Assembly (NCBI RefSeq): GCF_900107995.1
Contig: NZ_FNUM01000011.1
Coordinates: forward strand, 1 to 64,000
Direction of reading: 5' to 3'
DNA: 64,000 nucleotides
DNA from: Alcanivorax sp. DSM 26293
Lineage (GTDB): Bacteria > Pseudomonadota > Gammaproteobacteria > Pseudomonadales > Alcanivoracaceae
This document shows positions 8,933-16,808 of this stretch, in pieces. The translations under genes and the position numbers were made by a program. The number at the start of each line of letters is the position of its first letter. The first letter of the stretch is position 1. A model generated the notes under the pieces. It did not search any database, had not been told where the DNA came from, and was given only the letters and a program-made list of their open reading frames with translations.

Positions 8933-9094
8933 GTGAGGTCGGGGGTTTCCAAAGCGTGCTTTGGCCGAACGAACGCGAAGCGGATATCGCCGCTTTGCCG
9001 GCGCCCGGAGGGCGAGTAAGCGCCGACAAAATAGCCGCTTGCGGCCCGGAAACTGGCACCGCCACTAAAAGTCCTTACAATCGTCACTGCTTCA

Positions 9095-9171
9095 GCCCCG
9101 GTAGCTCAGTTGGATAGAGCAAGCGCCTCCTAAGCGCTAGGTCACAGGTTCGATTCCTGTTCGGGGCGCCA
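9095..9171 (+). tRNA. tRNA-Arg (anticodon CCU)
   Basis: A complete 77-base cloverleaf with encoded CCA. The acceptor stem pairs GCCCCGG with the 3' strand before GCCA, the D-arm reads AGCTCAGTTGGATAGAGC, and the anticodon loop CTCCTAA between AGCGC and GCGCT gives CCU, reading AGG arginine codons. The T-arm is ACAGG-TTCGATT-CCTGT. A partial copy of its 5' end lies 181 bases upstream. Confidence 0.97.
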
Positions 9172-9310
9172 TTTCCTTTCTTTCCTGTTGAATACCGGAT
9201 ATTGCCTGCGTTAAGGGCCATAAGACCCTCTTTTACATATCAGTGATTTACCCGGTGGAACGGCTGCTCTAGATTGAGGGTTCCATTTGGGTACGAGAAG
9301 GATCTTGCTG

Positions 9311-9487
9311 ATGAAACTCCTGGGATTGCTACAACTGGCCCTGGCAATTTATGCCATCGTGATGATCATTCAATCCAGCGCGGAAACCCTGCACAAGGTG
9401 CTGTGGGTGTTGCTGGTACTGATCTTGCCACTGGTCGGGCTGATTATCTGGGCGCTGATGGGGCCCGGTTCGCCGCTGAAGCGTTAG
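9311..9487 (+). CDS. Small PLDc_N-type membrane protein
   Basis: A 58-residue protein with two hydrophobic segments (about 2-20 and 29-50) separated by a short polar loop. It ends in WALMGPGSPLKR, the pattern of stand-alone PLDc_N (phospholipase D N-terminal-like) proteins. The ATG at 9311 follows an AGAAGGA site; a frame opening at 9287 has no good site. The function of such stand-alone proteins is not established. Its last 44 bases overlap the 3' end of the convergent START-domain gene. A cardiolipin synthase with a similar N-terminal module lies further right. Confidence 0.75.
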   Translation: MKLLGLLQLALAIYAIVMIIQSSAETLHKVLWVLLVLILPLVGLIIWALMGPGSPLKR

Positions 9488-10178
9488 CAACTTCCTGCTT
9501 CTCTTCCGGCTCCTGCCAGCTCTTTGGAGTCTGGTAGTAGCCGTGGGAGATGCCCTGGAAACGCGGCAAATTCACCACCCGGCGCAGACGCCGCAGTGAA
9601 AAATACGGAACATCCCGCAAAATGATGTTGGCCAGCCAGGCCGGTATCGCCCCACCCGGATCCAGTATCACTTCAATGGTGACCTTCACTTCCCCCGGCG
9701 ACAGCGGCTCGAACCGGTAATAGCCTTCCATCTGCGGCATACGCACATAATCGGACTGCTCGGGGAACGCCTTGGGATTGAGGGAAAACGGCATCACCAG
9801 GTCATAGCTATCCGGCTCCTGATAGAAGGTGACTCGCAGGGGCGCATCCCGATCCTTCACCGGCCAGGGCAAGCGCGTGGTCACATAGACATCCCGCTGG
9901 TACGGCGATGCCCGGTGCAGGTCGCGAATTTCCGAGACCATGTGCATGAAGGAGGCGACCGCCTGGTAATCATCCATCAGCGCACCAATGGCATTGAAAT
10001 CCGCCACCGGTACGAGACCCACGCCTCGAAAGGTTTTCAGGCGCGAGGTGTCGTCGTCCTGCCGATACACCTGGATACCATCCCGATCGGTGACCAGTAC
10101 CCATTTTGCCGTGTCCGCCATGGACAGGGCAGATCCGCCCAGCAGGAGCAGGCCGAGTAAATACCGTTTTATTATCAT
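9444..10178 (-). CDS. START-domain exported protein
   Basis: A 244-residue protein with an N-terminal signal peptide (MIIKRYLLGLLLLGGSALSM, cleavage near MADTA) and one START (lipid-binding, SRPBCC fold) domain across residues 25-215. Such bacterial proteins are thought to bind a hydrophobic ligand in the periplasm. The start is the ATG at 10178, preceded by an AGGGAAA site; longer frames upstream lack signal-like sequence. Conserved blocks are DGIQVYRQ, PWPVKDRDAPLRV and MEGYYRFEPL. It lies just downstream of the cardiolipin synthase gene on the same strand (190-base gap) and may be co-transcribed. The ligand is unknown. Confidence 0.85.
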   Translation of the reverse strand: MIIKRYLLGLLLLGGSALSMADTAKWVLVTDRDGIQVYRQDDDTSRLKTFRGVGLVPVADFNAIGALMDDYQAVASFMHMVSEIRDLHRASPYQRDVYVTTRLPWPVKDRDAPLRVTFYQEPDSYDLVMPFSLNPKAFPEQSDYVRMPQMEGYYRFEPLSPGEVKVTIEVILDPGGAIPAWLANIILRDVPYFSLRRLRRVVNLPRFQGISHGYYQTPKSWQEPEEKQEVANASAANRAPSAPR

Positions 10179-10369
10179 TCTGTTTCCCTGACGCATCCCC
10201 ACCGCCGCACTTGAGACAGTCCGGCGAGTGATCACTTTATAACCTGCCAGACAGCGCCAGACCTGCCTGACGAAGAAAAATGTGACATAGACAACCCGAA
10301 AATGCGACTTGTCGCACAGCCGGTGCGCTGGAAACGCCGCTGACTGGTGCGTCATGGCACAGGTTCAGA

Positions 10370-11815
10370 TCAAAGATAGGGTTCCATGAGATGCGAGAGG
10401 GCGTTGCGCAAACGACGCCAGGGCGCCATGTCGCGGAAATGCTCCGACTCCATGCGGGTAGACAGCAGGATATGGCGATCCAGCATCTTGTCCACCCGGG
10501 TGGTCAGGGTGGCGCTGTAACACTCCAGATCGAATTCGAAATTCAGGCGCAGGCTGCGCGCATCCCAGTTACCGGACCCGAGCATCAGCCAGTGCTGATC
10601 CACCGTCATCATCTTGCTGTGATCAAACGGCGGCGGCGACAGATACAGCTCGGCCCCCTCGCCCACCAACCACCGCAACGCATGCAGACTCGCCCAGTTC
10701 ACCATGCGCAGGTTGCTCTTGCTCGGTATCACGATCTGCACCTGCACGCCTTTCAATATCGCCATTTGCAGGGTGGCCATAAGGGTCAGGTCCGGGACGA
10801 AATAGGGAGTCACAATGCGGATGCGCCGCTCCGCGCTGCCAATGGCCGCCAGCAAGGTAAGCCGGCGCTTATCAAAATCCGCATCCGGACCGGCGCTGAT
10901 ACCTCTCGCCTGCACATCGCCGACCAGGGCCGGACCACGATAGCTGGTTTCCAGCACTTCCCCGCAGGTGAATACCCAGTCGGCCGCGAAACTGCGCAAC
11001 AGCTGACCCACCACCGGCCCTTCGACCCGGGCATGCAGATCGGTGGTGCGAGCGGGTTTGTGCAGGTAGCCGGCGCGAATATTCATGCCCCCGGTAAAGC
11101 CCAGAGCGCGATCCACAATCATGATCTTGCGGTGGTTTCGCAGATTGATATACGGCATGCGCCAGGGCGCCAGGGAGTACAGAAACCGCTGCACCGGCAC
11201 CCCGCGCCGGCGCAGGCGCCAGACCACCGATGGCAGGGAGTAGTGGGCGCCCACGCCATCGATCAGCACCCGCACCTTTACCCCACGCTGGACGGCGGCA
11301 GCCAGGGCATCCACCAGGGGTTTGCCGGCCGCATCATTGCCGAAAATATAGGTGGCCAGATAGATGCTCTCGGTGGCGTTTTCAATGGCATCCAGCATGG
11401 CCTGATAGGTTTGCGGGGCATCCAGCAACGCCAATTCGTTGCCATCGGTAAGCGGCAGGTGCGTCAGGCGCCCTACCAGACGGCTGAGGACCTGCAGGTG
11501 TGGCACGGTGGGCACCGCCTCTGCGGCCACCCGCCAGCCGTCATCGCTGTCGATCAACCCGCCAGTCAGTTGCCGGGCGCGACGCTGAATACGATTGACC
11601 CCCAGCATGAAATACAGCACCGCACCCAGCACTGGCACCAGCCACACCAGGCCGGTCCAGGCGGCGGCGGCACGGGCATCGCGCTTGTTCTGGGCCACAT
11701 GGGCGGTGACATAAATCGCCAGGAAAAGGCTGATGGCCGCAGCCAGATAGGGCCAGAACGGCTCCAGCACCGCCAGCCCCTGATCCCAACGGCTTTTCCA
11801 GAATGTCAGATCCAA
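10370..11815 (-). CDS. cls: Cardiolipin synthase (phospholipase D family)
   Basis: Inner-membrane enzyme that joins two phosphatidylglycerols into cardiolipin. The 481 residues match the ClsA type: two N-terminal membrane segments (about 23-42 and 52-72, PLDc_N) and two phospholipase D domains. Both HKD motifs are complete: His228-Lys230-Asp235 (NHRKIMIVD, then GFTGGMN) and His399-Lys401-Asp406 (DHSKMMTVD, then GSGNWD). The gene seems intact. The paralogue ClsB/C types lack the membrane segments, so ClsA-like is the better reading. The region upstream (11816-12226) is shared with the divergent KamA gene. Confidence 0.92.
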   Translation of the reverse strand: MDLTFWKSRWDQGLAVLEPFWPYLAAAISLFLAIYVTAHVAQNKRDARAAAAWTGLVWLVPVLGAVLYFMLGVNRIQRRARQLTGGLIDSDDGWRVAAEAVPTVPHLQVLSRLVGRLTHLPLTDGNELALLDAPQTYQAMLDAIENATESIYLATYIFGNDAAGKPLVDALAAAVQRGVKVRVLIDGVGAHYSLPSVVWRLRRRGVPVQRFLYSLAPWRMPYINLRNHRKIMIVDRALGFTGGMNIRAGYLHKPARTTDLHARVEGPVVGQLLRSFAADWVFTCGEVLETSYRGPALVGDVQARGISAGPDADFDKRRLTLLAAIGSAERRIRIVTPYFVPDLTLMATLQMAILKGVQVQIVIPSKSNLRMVNWASLHALRWLVGEGAELYLSPPPFDHSKMMTVDQHWLMLGSGNWDARSLRLNFEFDLECYSATLTTRVDKMLDRHILLSTRMESEHFRDMAPWRRLRNALSHLMEPYL

Positions 11816-12226
11816 AGGTTTTCAGCTCCGTATCCACCCGTAGCCTGCCGGGACCGCATGCCCCCAGGCTGGCAATATTGCGTCAACATAGCATATCCCC
11901 CCGGGCCCCGTTTCCGGGAAAAAACCCAGTCAGATCAGCGGTTTTGCGCTTTGCGGGCCAAGTCACTAAAATACGCCCTCTTTTGGAACGCCGGGTGGCC
12001 TCGCTGGCCCCACGCCTGCCCCGAAAATCGCTGGGTAGCGTCATGTTCCAGGTCCTCCGCGTCACCTCGTGGACGCACGTAACAGCGGGCACATGCCCAA
12101 TTTCAGCGCCAGCCACCGCTGGCCATCAGCAGCAGTAGCACAAAGACAAGTCCTGCTGGTTTAGCAACCAGTGTACCGGTGTTGACGCCAGTGTCGTCAT
12201 GCCGGCGCATGATGAGGAGCGATACC
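11816..12226. other. Intergenic region between divergent cls and KamA genes
   Basis: No coding sequence is supported here. The stretch must hold promoters for both flanking genes; a TAAAAT box near 11968 is a possible -10. A small CTGGTTTAGCAACCAG hairpin lies near 12155. Open frames in this stretch lack ribosome sites and known motifs. Confidence 0.5.
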
Positions 12227-13585
12227 ATGCCCGAAACCAATGCCGTCATTCCGCTGCATCAGAGCACGGAAACGCAGTTTGAAGAGCCGCGCCGTTTCAA
12301 GGTATTCACCGCGCGCCAGCTCGACAAGATCGAGCCACTCAAACGCCTTGACGACGAGACCCGCTTTGCCATGGAAGTCGTTGCCAATGTGCTGCCTTTC
12401 CGGGTCAACGAGTACGTCATCGACGAACTGATCGACTGGGACAAGGTGCCCAATGATCCCATCTACCAGCTTACCTTCCCGCAGAAAGGCATGCTGGCCC
12501 CGGAGCATTTCGACAAGGTGGCCGAGGCCATGCGCGGCGGTGACAAGGCGGAAATCAAGGCCGCCATCGCCGAAGTCCGTGACGCCCTGAACCCGCACCC
12601 CGCCGGGCAGATGGAACACAACATGCCGGAAGTGGACGGCGAGAAAATCGACGGCGTCCAGCACAAGTACAACGAGACCGTGCTGTTCTTCCCCAGCCAG
12701 GGGCAGGTGTGTCACAGCTACTGCACCTTCTGCTTCCGCTGGGCCCAGTTTATTGGTGACAACGATCTGAAAATCGCCACCAAGGAAGCCGGCCAGCTGA
12801 AGAAGTACATCCAGGCGCACCCGGAAATCACCGATGTGCTGATTACCGGTGGCGATCCGCTGGTCATGAAGACCAAGAACCTGCGCGCCCATATCGAGCC
12901 GCTGCTGGAACTGGAACAGATCCGCACCATCCGCATCGGTTCCAAGGCGCTGACCTTCTGGCCGCAACGTGTGGTATCCGACGACGACGCCCAGGATCTT
13001 CTGGATCTGTTCCGGGAAGTGCAGGCCAGCGGCAAACACCTGGCGCTGATGGCTCACTACAACCACTGGCAGGAACTGGAAACCGACATCGCCCGGGAAG
13101 CGGTACGCCGGGTCCGCGCCACCGGCGCCGTGATCCGCGCCCAGGGCCCGCTGCTGGCACACATCAACGACAATGCCGATGACTGGGCCCGCCTTTGGCA
13201 GACCCAGGTCGAGCTGGGCATCATCCCCTACTACATGTTTGTGGAACGGGACACCGGTGCCCGTCGTTACTTTGAAGTCCCGCTGGCCAAGGCCTGGCAG
13301 ATCTACCGTGATGCCATGAAGCAGGTCTCCGGCATCGCCCGTACCGCCCGTGGCCCAAGCATGTCCAGCCACCCGGGCAAGGTGGAAATCCAGGGCGTTA
13401 CCGAAATCAACGGCGAGAAAGTGTTCGCCCTGCGCTTCATCCAGGGGCGTAACCACGACTGGGTTCAGCGTCCCTTCTTCGCCAAGTACAACGAGGACGC
13501 CACGTGGCTGAATCATCTGGAACCGGCCTTCGGCGAAGAGAAATTCTTCTTTGAAGACGAGCTGGCAGAGATGGAAAGCGAGTAA
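12227..13585 (+). CDS. KamA-family radical SAM protein (lysine 2,3-aminomutase-like)
   Basis: A 452-residue radical SAM enzyme with the cluster motif Cys162-Cys166-Cys169 (CHSYCTFCFRW), a LITGGDPLVM SAM-binding block, and a C-terminal RTARGPSMSSHPGKVEI stretch where lysine aminomutases carry the PLP-binding lysine. The family moves the amino group of lysine from carbon 2 to carbon 3. It is longer than EpmB (about 340), so the EF-P modification role is unlikely. The start is the ATG at 12227, with a GAGGAG site. No acetyltransferase (AblB) gene, which would make N-acetyl-beta-lysine, lies nearby. The exact substrate is open. Confidence 0.85.
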   Translation: MPETNAVIPLHQSTETQFEEPRRFKVFTARQLDKIEPLKRLDDETRFAMEVVANVLPFRVNEYVIDELIDWDKVPNDPIYQLTFPQKGMLAPEHFDKVAEAMRGGDKAEIKAAIAEVRDALNPHPAGQMEHNMPEVDGEKIDGVQHKYNETVLFFPSQGQVCHSYCTFCFRWAQFIGDNDLKIATKEAGQLKKYIQAHPEITDVLITGGDPLVMKTKNLRAHIEPLLELEQIRTIRIGSKALTFWPQRVVSDDDAQDLLDLFREVQASGKHLALMAHYNHWQELETDIAREAVRRVRATGAVIRAQGPLLAHINDNADDWARLWQTQVELGIIPYYMFVERDTGARRYFEVPLAKAWQIYRDAMKQVSGIARTARGPSMSSHPGKVEIQGVTEINGEKVFALRFIQGRNHDWVQRPFFAKYNEDATWLNHLEPAFGEEKFFFEDELAEMESE

Positions 13586-13589
13586 CGAT

Positions 13590-13752
13590 CAGTGAATAGT
13601 TAACAATGAACAGTTAACAGCGACGCGGTTGAAGTGTCGTGCTGTTGTAGACGTAAGAGGCCGCGCCCGGACATCTAGCGCGGCCTCTTGCGTTGCGAAA
13701 CAGGAAAGTCAGCGTCGCGAGCTGTTAACTGTTCATTGTTAACTATTCACTG
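13590..13752. repeat. Long inverted repeat with perfect 31-base arms
   Basis: The arm at 13590-13620 (CAGTGAATAGTTAACAATGA...) is exactly complementary to 13722-13752. Inside lies a second stem of GAGGCCGCGC and GCGCGGCCTC (about 13649-13688). The nested hairpins follow the KamA gene and could end its transcript. The arms are AT-rich, unlike the other intergenic repeats of the window. Confidence 0.92.
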
Positions 13753-13810
13753 CTTCCCCTTACCGCTAAATGACAGCAATAATGAATTCACTCAACTCAA
13801 GGAAAGTCCG

Positions 13811-14242
13811 ATGAAAAAAATCTTCGCCAGCGCATCTGCCGCCGCCCTGCTGACCGGCTGTCTTGGTCAGAATGCCCTGTTCGATACCGTGCAGGACTGG
13901 AATGCCACTGCCACCAACAATAAATTCGTCAACCAGGGCATTTCCTTTGTGTTCTGGTGGGTACCGGTTTACGGCCTGTCTCTGCTGGGCGACATCATCA
14001 TTTTCAACTCCATCGAGTTCTGGACCGGCACCAACCCGATCAGCAAGGAAGGCGCCAAGGTCGCCGGCACCACCGAAACCGTGACCGACGGGCTGGGCAA
14101 TGAAGCCGAACTGACCTACCACGCAGACGGCTCCATCACCGTAGTGGCCGCTGAGGAAAGCTACACCCTGATCAAGCAAGGCGACCAGGTCATCAAAGTG
14201 CAGGACGACAAACGCGAAGTGCTTGGCTCGGTGATGATGTAA
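13811..14242 (+). CDS. DUF3332-family lipoprotein
   Basis: A 143-residue probable lipoprotein. The N-terminus MKKIFASASAAALLTGCLGQ has a lipobox with Cys17 (LTGC). The core includes the family's characteristic GDIIIFNSIEFWTGTNPI stretch, with a hydrophobic segment before it. The start is the ATG at 13811, preceded by AAGGAA. Function is unknown for the family. It lies alone between an inverted repeat and the convergent MocR gene. A GGAGCCATG hairpin follows its stop. Confidence 0.82.
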   Translation: MKKIFASASAAALLTGCLGQNALFDTVQDWNATATNNKFVNQGISFVFWWVPVYGLSLLGDIIIFNSIEFWTGTNPISKEGAKVAGTTETVTDGLGNEAELTYHADGSITVVAAEESYTLIKQGDQVIKVQDDKREVLGSVMM

Positions 14243-14250
14243 CCCCCCCA

Positions 14251-14277
14251 CAGGAGCCATGCCCCGCATGGCTCCTG
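14251..14277. terminator. Hairpin between convergent genes, probable terminator
   Basis: CAGGAGCCATG pairs with CATGGCTCCTG around a short CCCCG loop, midway between the convergent DUF3332 and MocR stop codons. No long T-run follows on either strand, so it may need other factors. Confidence 0.5.
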
Positions 14278-14294
14278 ACCTATCCAACACGCGA

Positions 14295-15695
14295 TTAAAG
14301 CAACCGCGACAAGGTCACCAGCGCCTGTTCCACCCGGTTGTCCCACTTCACGGCGCAGTTCAGCCGCAGACAATTGGCGAATTTTCCGGAGGCGGAAAAC
14401 AGCGAACCGGGCGCAAAACTCACCCCGGCTTCCAGTGCCTTTTCCATCAGCTCGGTGGTATCCACCTCCCCCGGCAATTCCACCCACAACACGAACCCTC
14501 CCGCAGGCCGGCTCACCCGGGTCTGCTGCGGAAACAGTTGCGTCACCCGCTCGGTCATTCGCACCACACCCCGGGCGTGCTCAGCGCACAGCTGGCGCAG
14601 GAACCGGTCGTAATGGCCCCGCTCCAGATAGCGTGCCAGCACCAGCTGTGAGGGTGTGGCCACCGATACCGTATTGATGAATTGCAGATGCTGGGCCTTT
14701 TCCCGATGACGCTCCGGCGCCACCAGCCACCCCACCCGCAGGCCCGCAGACAGGGTTTTTGACGAAGATGAACAGTAATACACCAACCCATTCTTGTCCC
14801 AGCTCTTCACCGGGCGGGGCCGGGGTCCGCTCAGCGGCAGATCCCCGTAGATATCATCTTCCACCAACGGCACCTTGTGCTTCGACAACAGCGCCAACAG
14901 GGCCTGTTTGCGTGCGTCGGAAAGCCTGACCCCAAGCGGGTTGGAAAAATTCGACACCACCACACAGGCCGATACCTTCCAGCGCTCCAACGCCAGGGTC
15001 AGGGCTTCTAGGGAAATCCCCTCCACCGGGTCGGTGGGAATTTCCAGTGCCTTCAGGCCCAGCGAATCGATCACCTGCAACAGGCCATAATAGGTGGGCG
15101 ATTCAATCGCCACGGTGTCGCCGGGTTGGGTCGTCAGCTTGAGCGCAATGGCCACGGATTCCTGGCAGCTATTGGTAATCAGCACATCCTCCGGGCTCAC
15201 CTCACACTGCAGCCCCGCCAGTCGCCGGGCAACCTGGGTGCACAGTTCCGGCGCCCCGGGCGGAAAGGCATAGCCCACACAGCGACGTCGCTCCTCGCGC
15301 AGCACGCTGTGAAACATCCTTTCCATGGTGGCCACCGGCATATATTCCGGCGCCGGCACCGCCGCTCCCAGGTTCACCACCGACGGGTTATTCACACTCT
15401 GCAGTATCTGCAGCACCCGCTCCTGGCCGGTAATCCGTCGCGGCCGCCGACTTGCCGTGGTCACCCGGGGGGCCTCGCGCACCACCGGCGGCTGGCGCAC
15501 GTAGTAACCGGATCGTGGACGGGCTTCCAGCACACCACGCTGCTCCAGCTCCCGGCAGGCATTCACCGCCGTGGACACACTGACCTGTTGCTGTTCCGCC
15601 AGCACCCGCACCCCGGGCAGGCGACTGCCCACCGGGTACACCTGATCCCGGATCAGGACCTGCAGACGATCCGCCAGGCTTTGATACAACGTCAT
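14295..15695 (-). CDS. MocR/PdxR-type GntR regulator with aminotransferase domain
   Basis: Transcription regulator with an N-terminal GntR winged helix (about 1-70; LPGVRVLAEQQQVSVSTAVN recognition region) joined to a fold-type I aminotransferase-like domain (about 95-466). The PLP-binding Lys is in SSSKTLSAGLRVGW. Such proteins sense PLP or an amino acid and control a neighbouring gene. It is divergent from a LysE-type exporter, which is the likely target. The start at 15695 has a GGAG site close upstream; the ATG at 15725 is an alternative. A perfect palindrome lies in the shared promoter (15734-15762). About 466 residues. Confidence 0.9.
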   Translation of the reverse strand: MTLYQSLADRLQVLIRDQVYPVGSRLPGVRVLAEQQQVSVSTAVNACRELEQRGVLEARPRSGYYVRQPPVVREAPRVTTASRRPRRITGQERVLQILQSVNNPSVVNLGAAVPAPEYMPVATMERMFHSVLREERRRCVGYAFPPGAPELCTQVARRLAGLQCEVSPEDVLITNSCQESVAIALKLTTQPGDTVAIESPTYYGLLQVIDSLGLKALEIPTDPVEGISLEALTLALERWKVSACVVVSNFSNPLGVRLSDARKQALLALLSKHKVPLVEDDIYGDLPLSGPRPRPVKSWDKNGLVYYCSSSSKTLSAGLRVGWLVAPERHREKAQHLQFINTVSVATPSQLVLARYLERGHYDRFLRQLCAEHARGVVRMTERVTQLFPQQTRVSRPAGGFVLWVELPGEVDTTELMEKALEAGVSFAPGSLFSASGKFANCLRLNCAVKWDNRVEQALVTLSRLL

Positions 15696-15733
15696 GAGCT
15701 CCACACCCGATACAGTTTTTCGCATAACAACCA

Positions 15734-15791
15734 GTACAGATTGCTCTTCTTACAATCTGTACCGCTTCAATATTATTTTCTTATATCTGTA
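15734..15791. promoter_or_regulatory. Probable MocR operator between regulator and exporter
   Basis: GTACAGATTG (15734-15743) and CAATCTGTAC (15753-15762) form a perfect inverted repeat with a 9-base gap. A third half-site, ATCTGTAT, follows at 15784-15791 in direct orientation. MocR regulators often bind such sets of direct and inverted half-sites. It sits in the 154-base divergent promoter. Confidence 0.7.
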
Positions 15792-15849
15792 TTGATATGC
15801 GTTGTCCACCTAGTCTGTTGAACCATCTTCAGAAAAGAAGGATCGCGTC

Positions 15850-16551
15850 ATGTCGACGGAACAGTTAGTGGCACTTATCGGCTTTGTTGCCGTGATGACC
15901 GGCACCCCCGGCCCCAACAACCTGATGCTTATGGCATCCGGTGCCAACGCAGGCTTCCGCCGTTCCTTGCCGCACATTCTGGGGATTGCCATCGGCTGTC
16001 AGGTAATACTGGTGTGCGTGGCGCTGGGACTCGGCCAGCTACTGACCCGCTTCCCGCAGGCCGTTACCGCACTGCGTGTGGGCGGCGCCTTGTACCTGCT
16101 GTATCTGGCCTGGCAGCTAGTGCGCACCCGCGACCTGAAAAGTGATGGCTACAACGCCAAACCGCTCACCTTCATGCAGGCCGCCCTGTTCCAGTGGGTC
16201 AATCCCAAAGCCTGGATGATGATTCTCACCGGGGTAGCCACCTTTACCCAACCACAGGAATTCACCTTGAGCGTGGCCATTGTGGCCGGCACCTTCCTGA
16301 TCGTCGGATTACCGCTGATCAGCAGCTGGAACCTGTTTGGCGCGGTGCTGAAAAACTGGCTGCACCGGGGCCGGCGCCTGCGCGCCTTTAATCAGGCCAT
16401 GGCGGTGCTGCTGGTAGCGTCGCTCTATCCCACTTTTGGCATCAAGCCCAGCCAGGCCAGTGAAGCCGATACCCCGCCAGCGCAAGAAAGACAGGAAACA
16501 CCGCAACCGCAAAAGCGTGAACGACTTAACTGGTGGATGAGCGTGCTGTAG
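15850..16551 (+). CDS. LysE/RhtB-family amino-acid exporter
   Basis: Inner-membrane exporter of the LysE/RhtB superfamily, 233 residues with about six hydrophobic segments. The signature FVAVMTGTPGPNNLMLMASGANAGFRRSLPHILGI is seen near the N-terminus (positions 12-47), and FQWVNPKAWMM in the middle. Relatives export amino acids or small amines; the substrate is not evident. The C-terminal about 30 residues are polar and charged, longer than usual. It is divergent from a MocR regulator with an operator between them, so expression is probably ligand-induced. Confidence 0.9.
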   Translation: MSTEQLVALIGFVAVMTGTPGPNNLMLMASGANAGFRRSLPHILGIAIGCQVILVCVALGLGQLLTRFPQAVTALRVGGALYLLYLAWQLVRTRDLKSDGYNAKPLTFMQAALFQWVNPKAWMMILTGVATFTQPQEFTLSVAIVAGTFLIVGLPLISSWNLFGAVLKNWLHRGRRLRAFNQAMAVLLVASLYPTFGIKPSQASEADTPPAQERQETPQPQKRERLNWWMSVL

Positions 16552-16557
16552 CGATTC

Positions 16558-16653
16558 AGTAGTGAGTGACGAGGAGCGAGTTGCGAAAGTCAAAACCTTC
16601 AACCGAAGAATGGTTTTTGCTTTTCGAGACTCGAAACTCGTTACTCGCCCCTG
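16558..16653. repeat. Imperfect intergenic inverted repeat (GAGCGAGTTGCGAAA family)
   Basis: AGTAGTGAGTGACGAGGAGC... pairs imperfectly with the run ending CGAAACTCGTTACTCGCCCC, around AAAACC...GGTTTT. It is related to the inner unit of the repeat at 4654-4803. It follows the LysE gene. Confidence 0.75.
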
Positions 16654-16808
16654 CCACCCAATTATTTCCCCACAACAAAACCTGGCCACCTTCGTGCTTT
16701 AGCATCCCCTCCTTTACCCCACATGTGGCTAGCTGTTGTAGCACGGCAAGCGCTTCTCCCTTAGGCTAGACCCTTTCGCACAAACGCAATTTCGCGCAAG
16801 GAATGTCC

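Noticed and set aside
8933-9051. A second tRNA between the duplicated segments
   Set aside because: After 19 bases of tRNA-Arg the sequence loses all arm pairing; no other cloverleaf was found.
10391-12082. Long open frame opposite the cardiolipin synthase gene
   Set aside because: It mirrors a well-supported gene in a GC-rich genome, has no known motif and is His/Gln/Arg-rich like other antisense frames here. Similar mirror frames lie opposite kamA, recC, recB, the acyl-CoA ligase, ompA and the acyl-CoA dehydrogenases.
12227-13585. EpmB (EF-P lysine aminomutase)
   Set aside because: The protein is about 110 residues longer than EpmB and no efp or epmA gene is adjacent; the general KamA call is safer.
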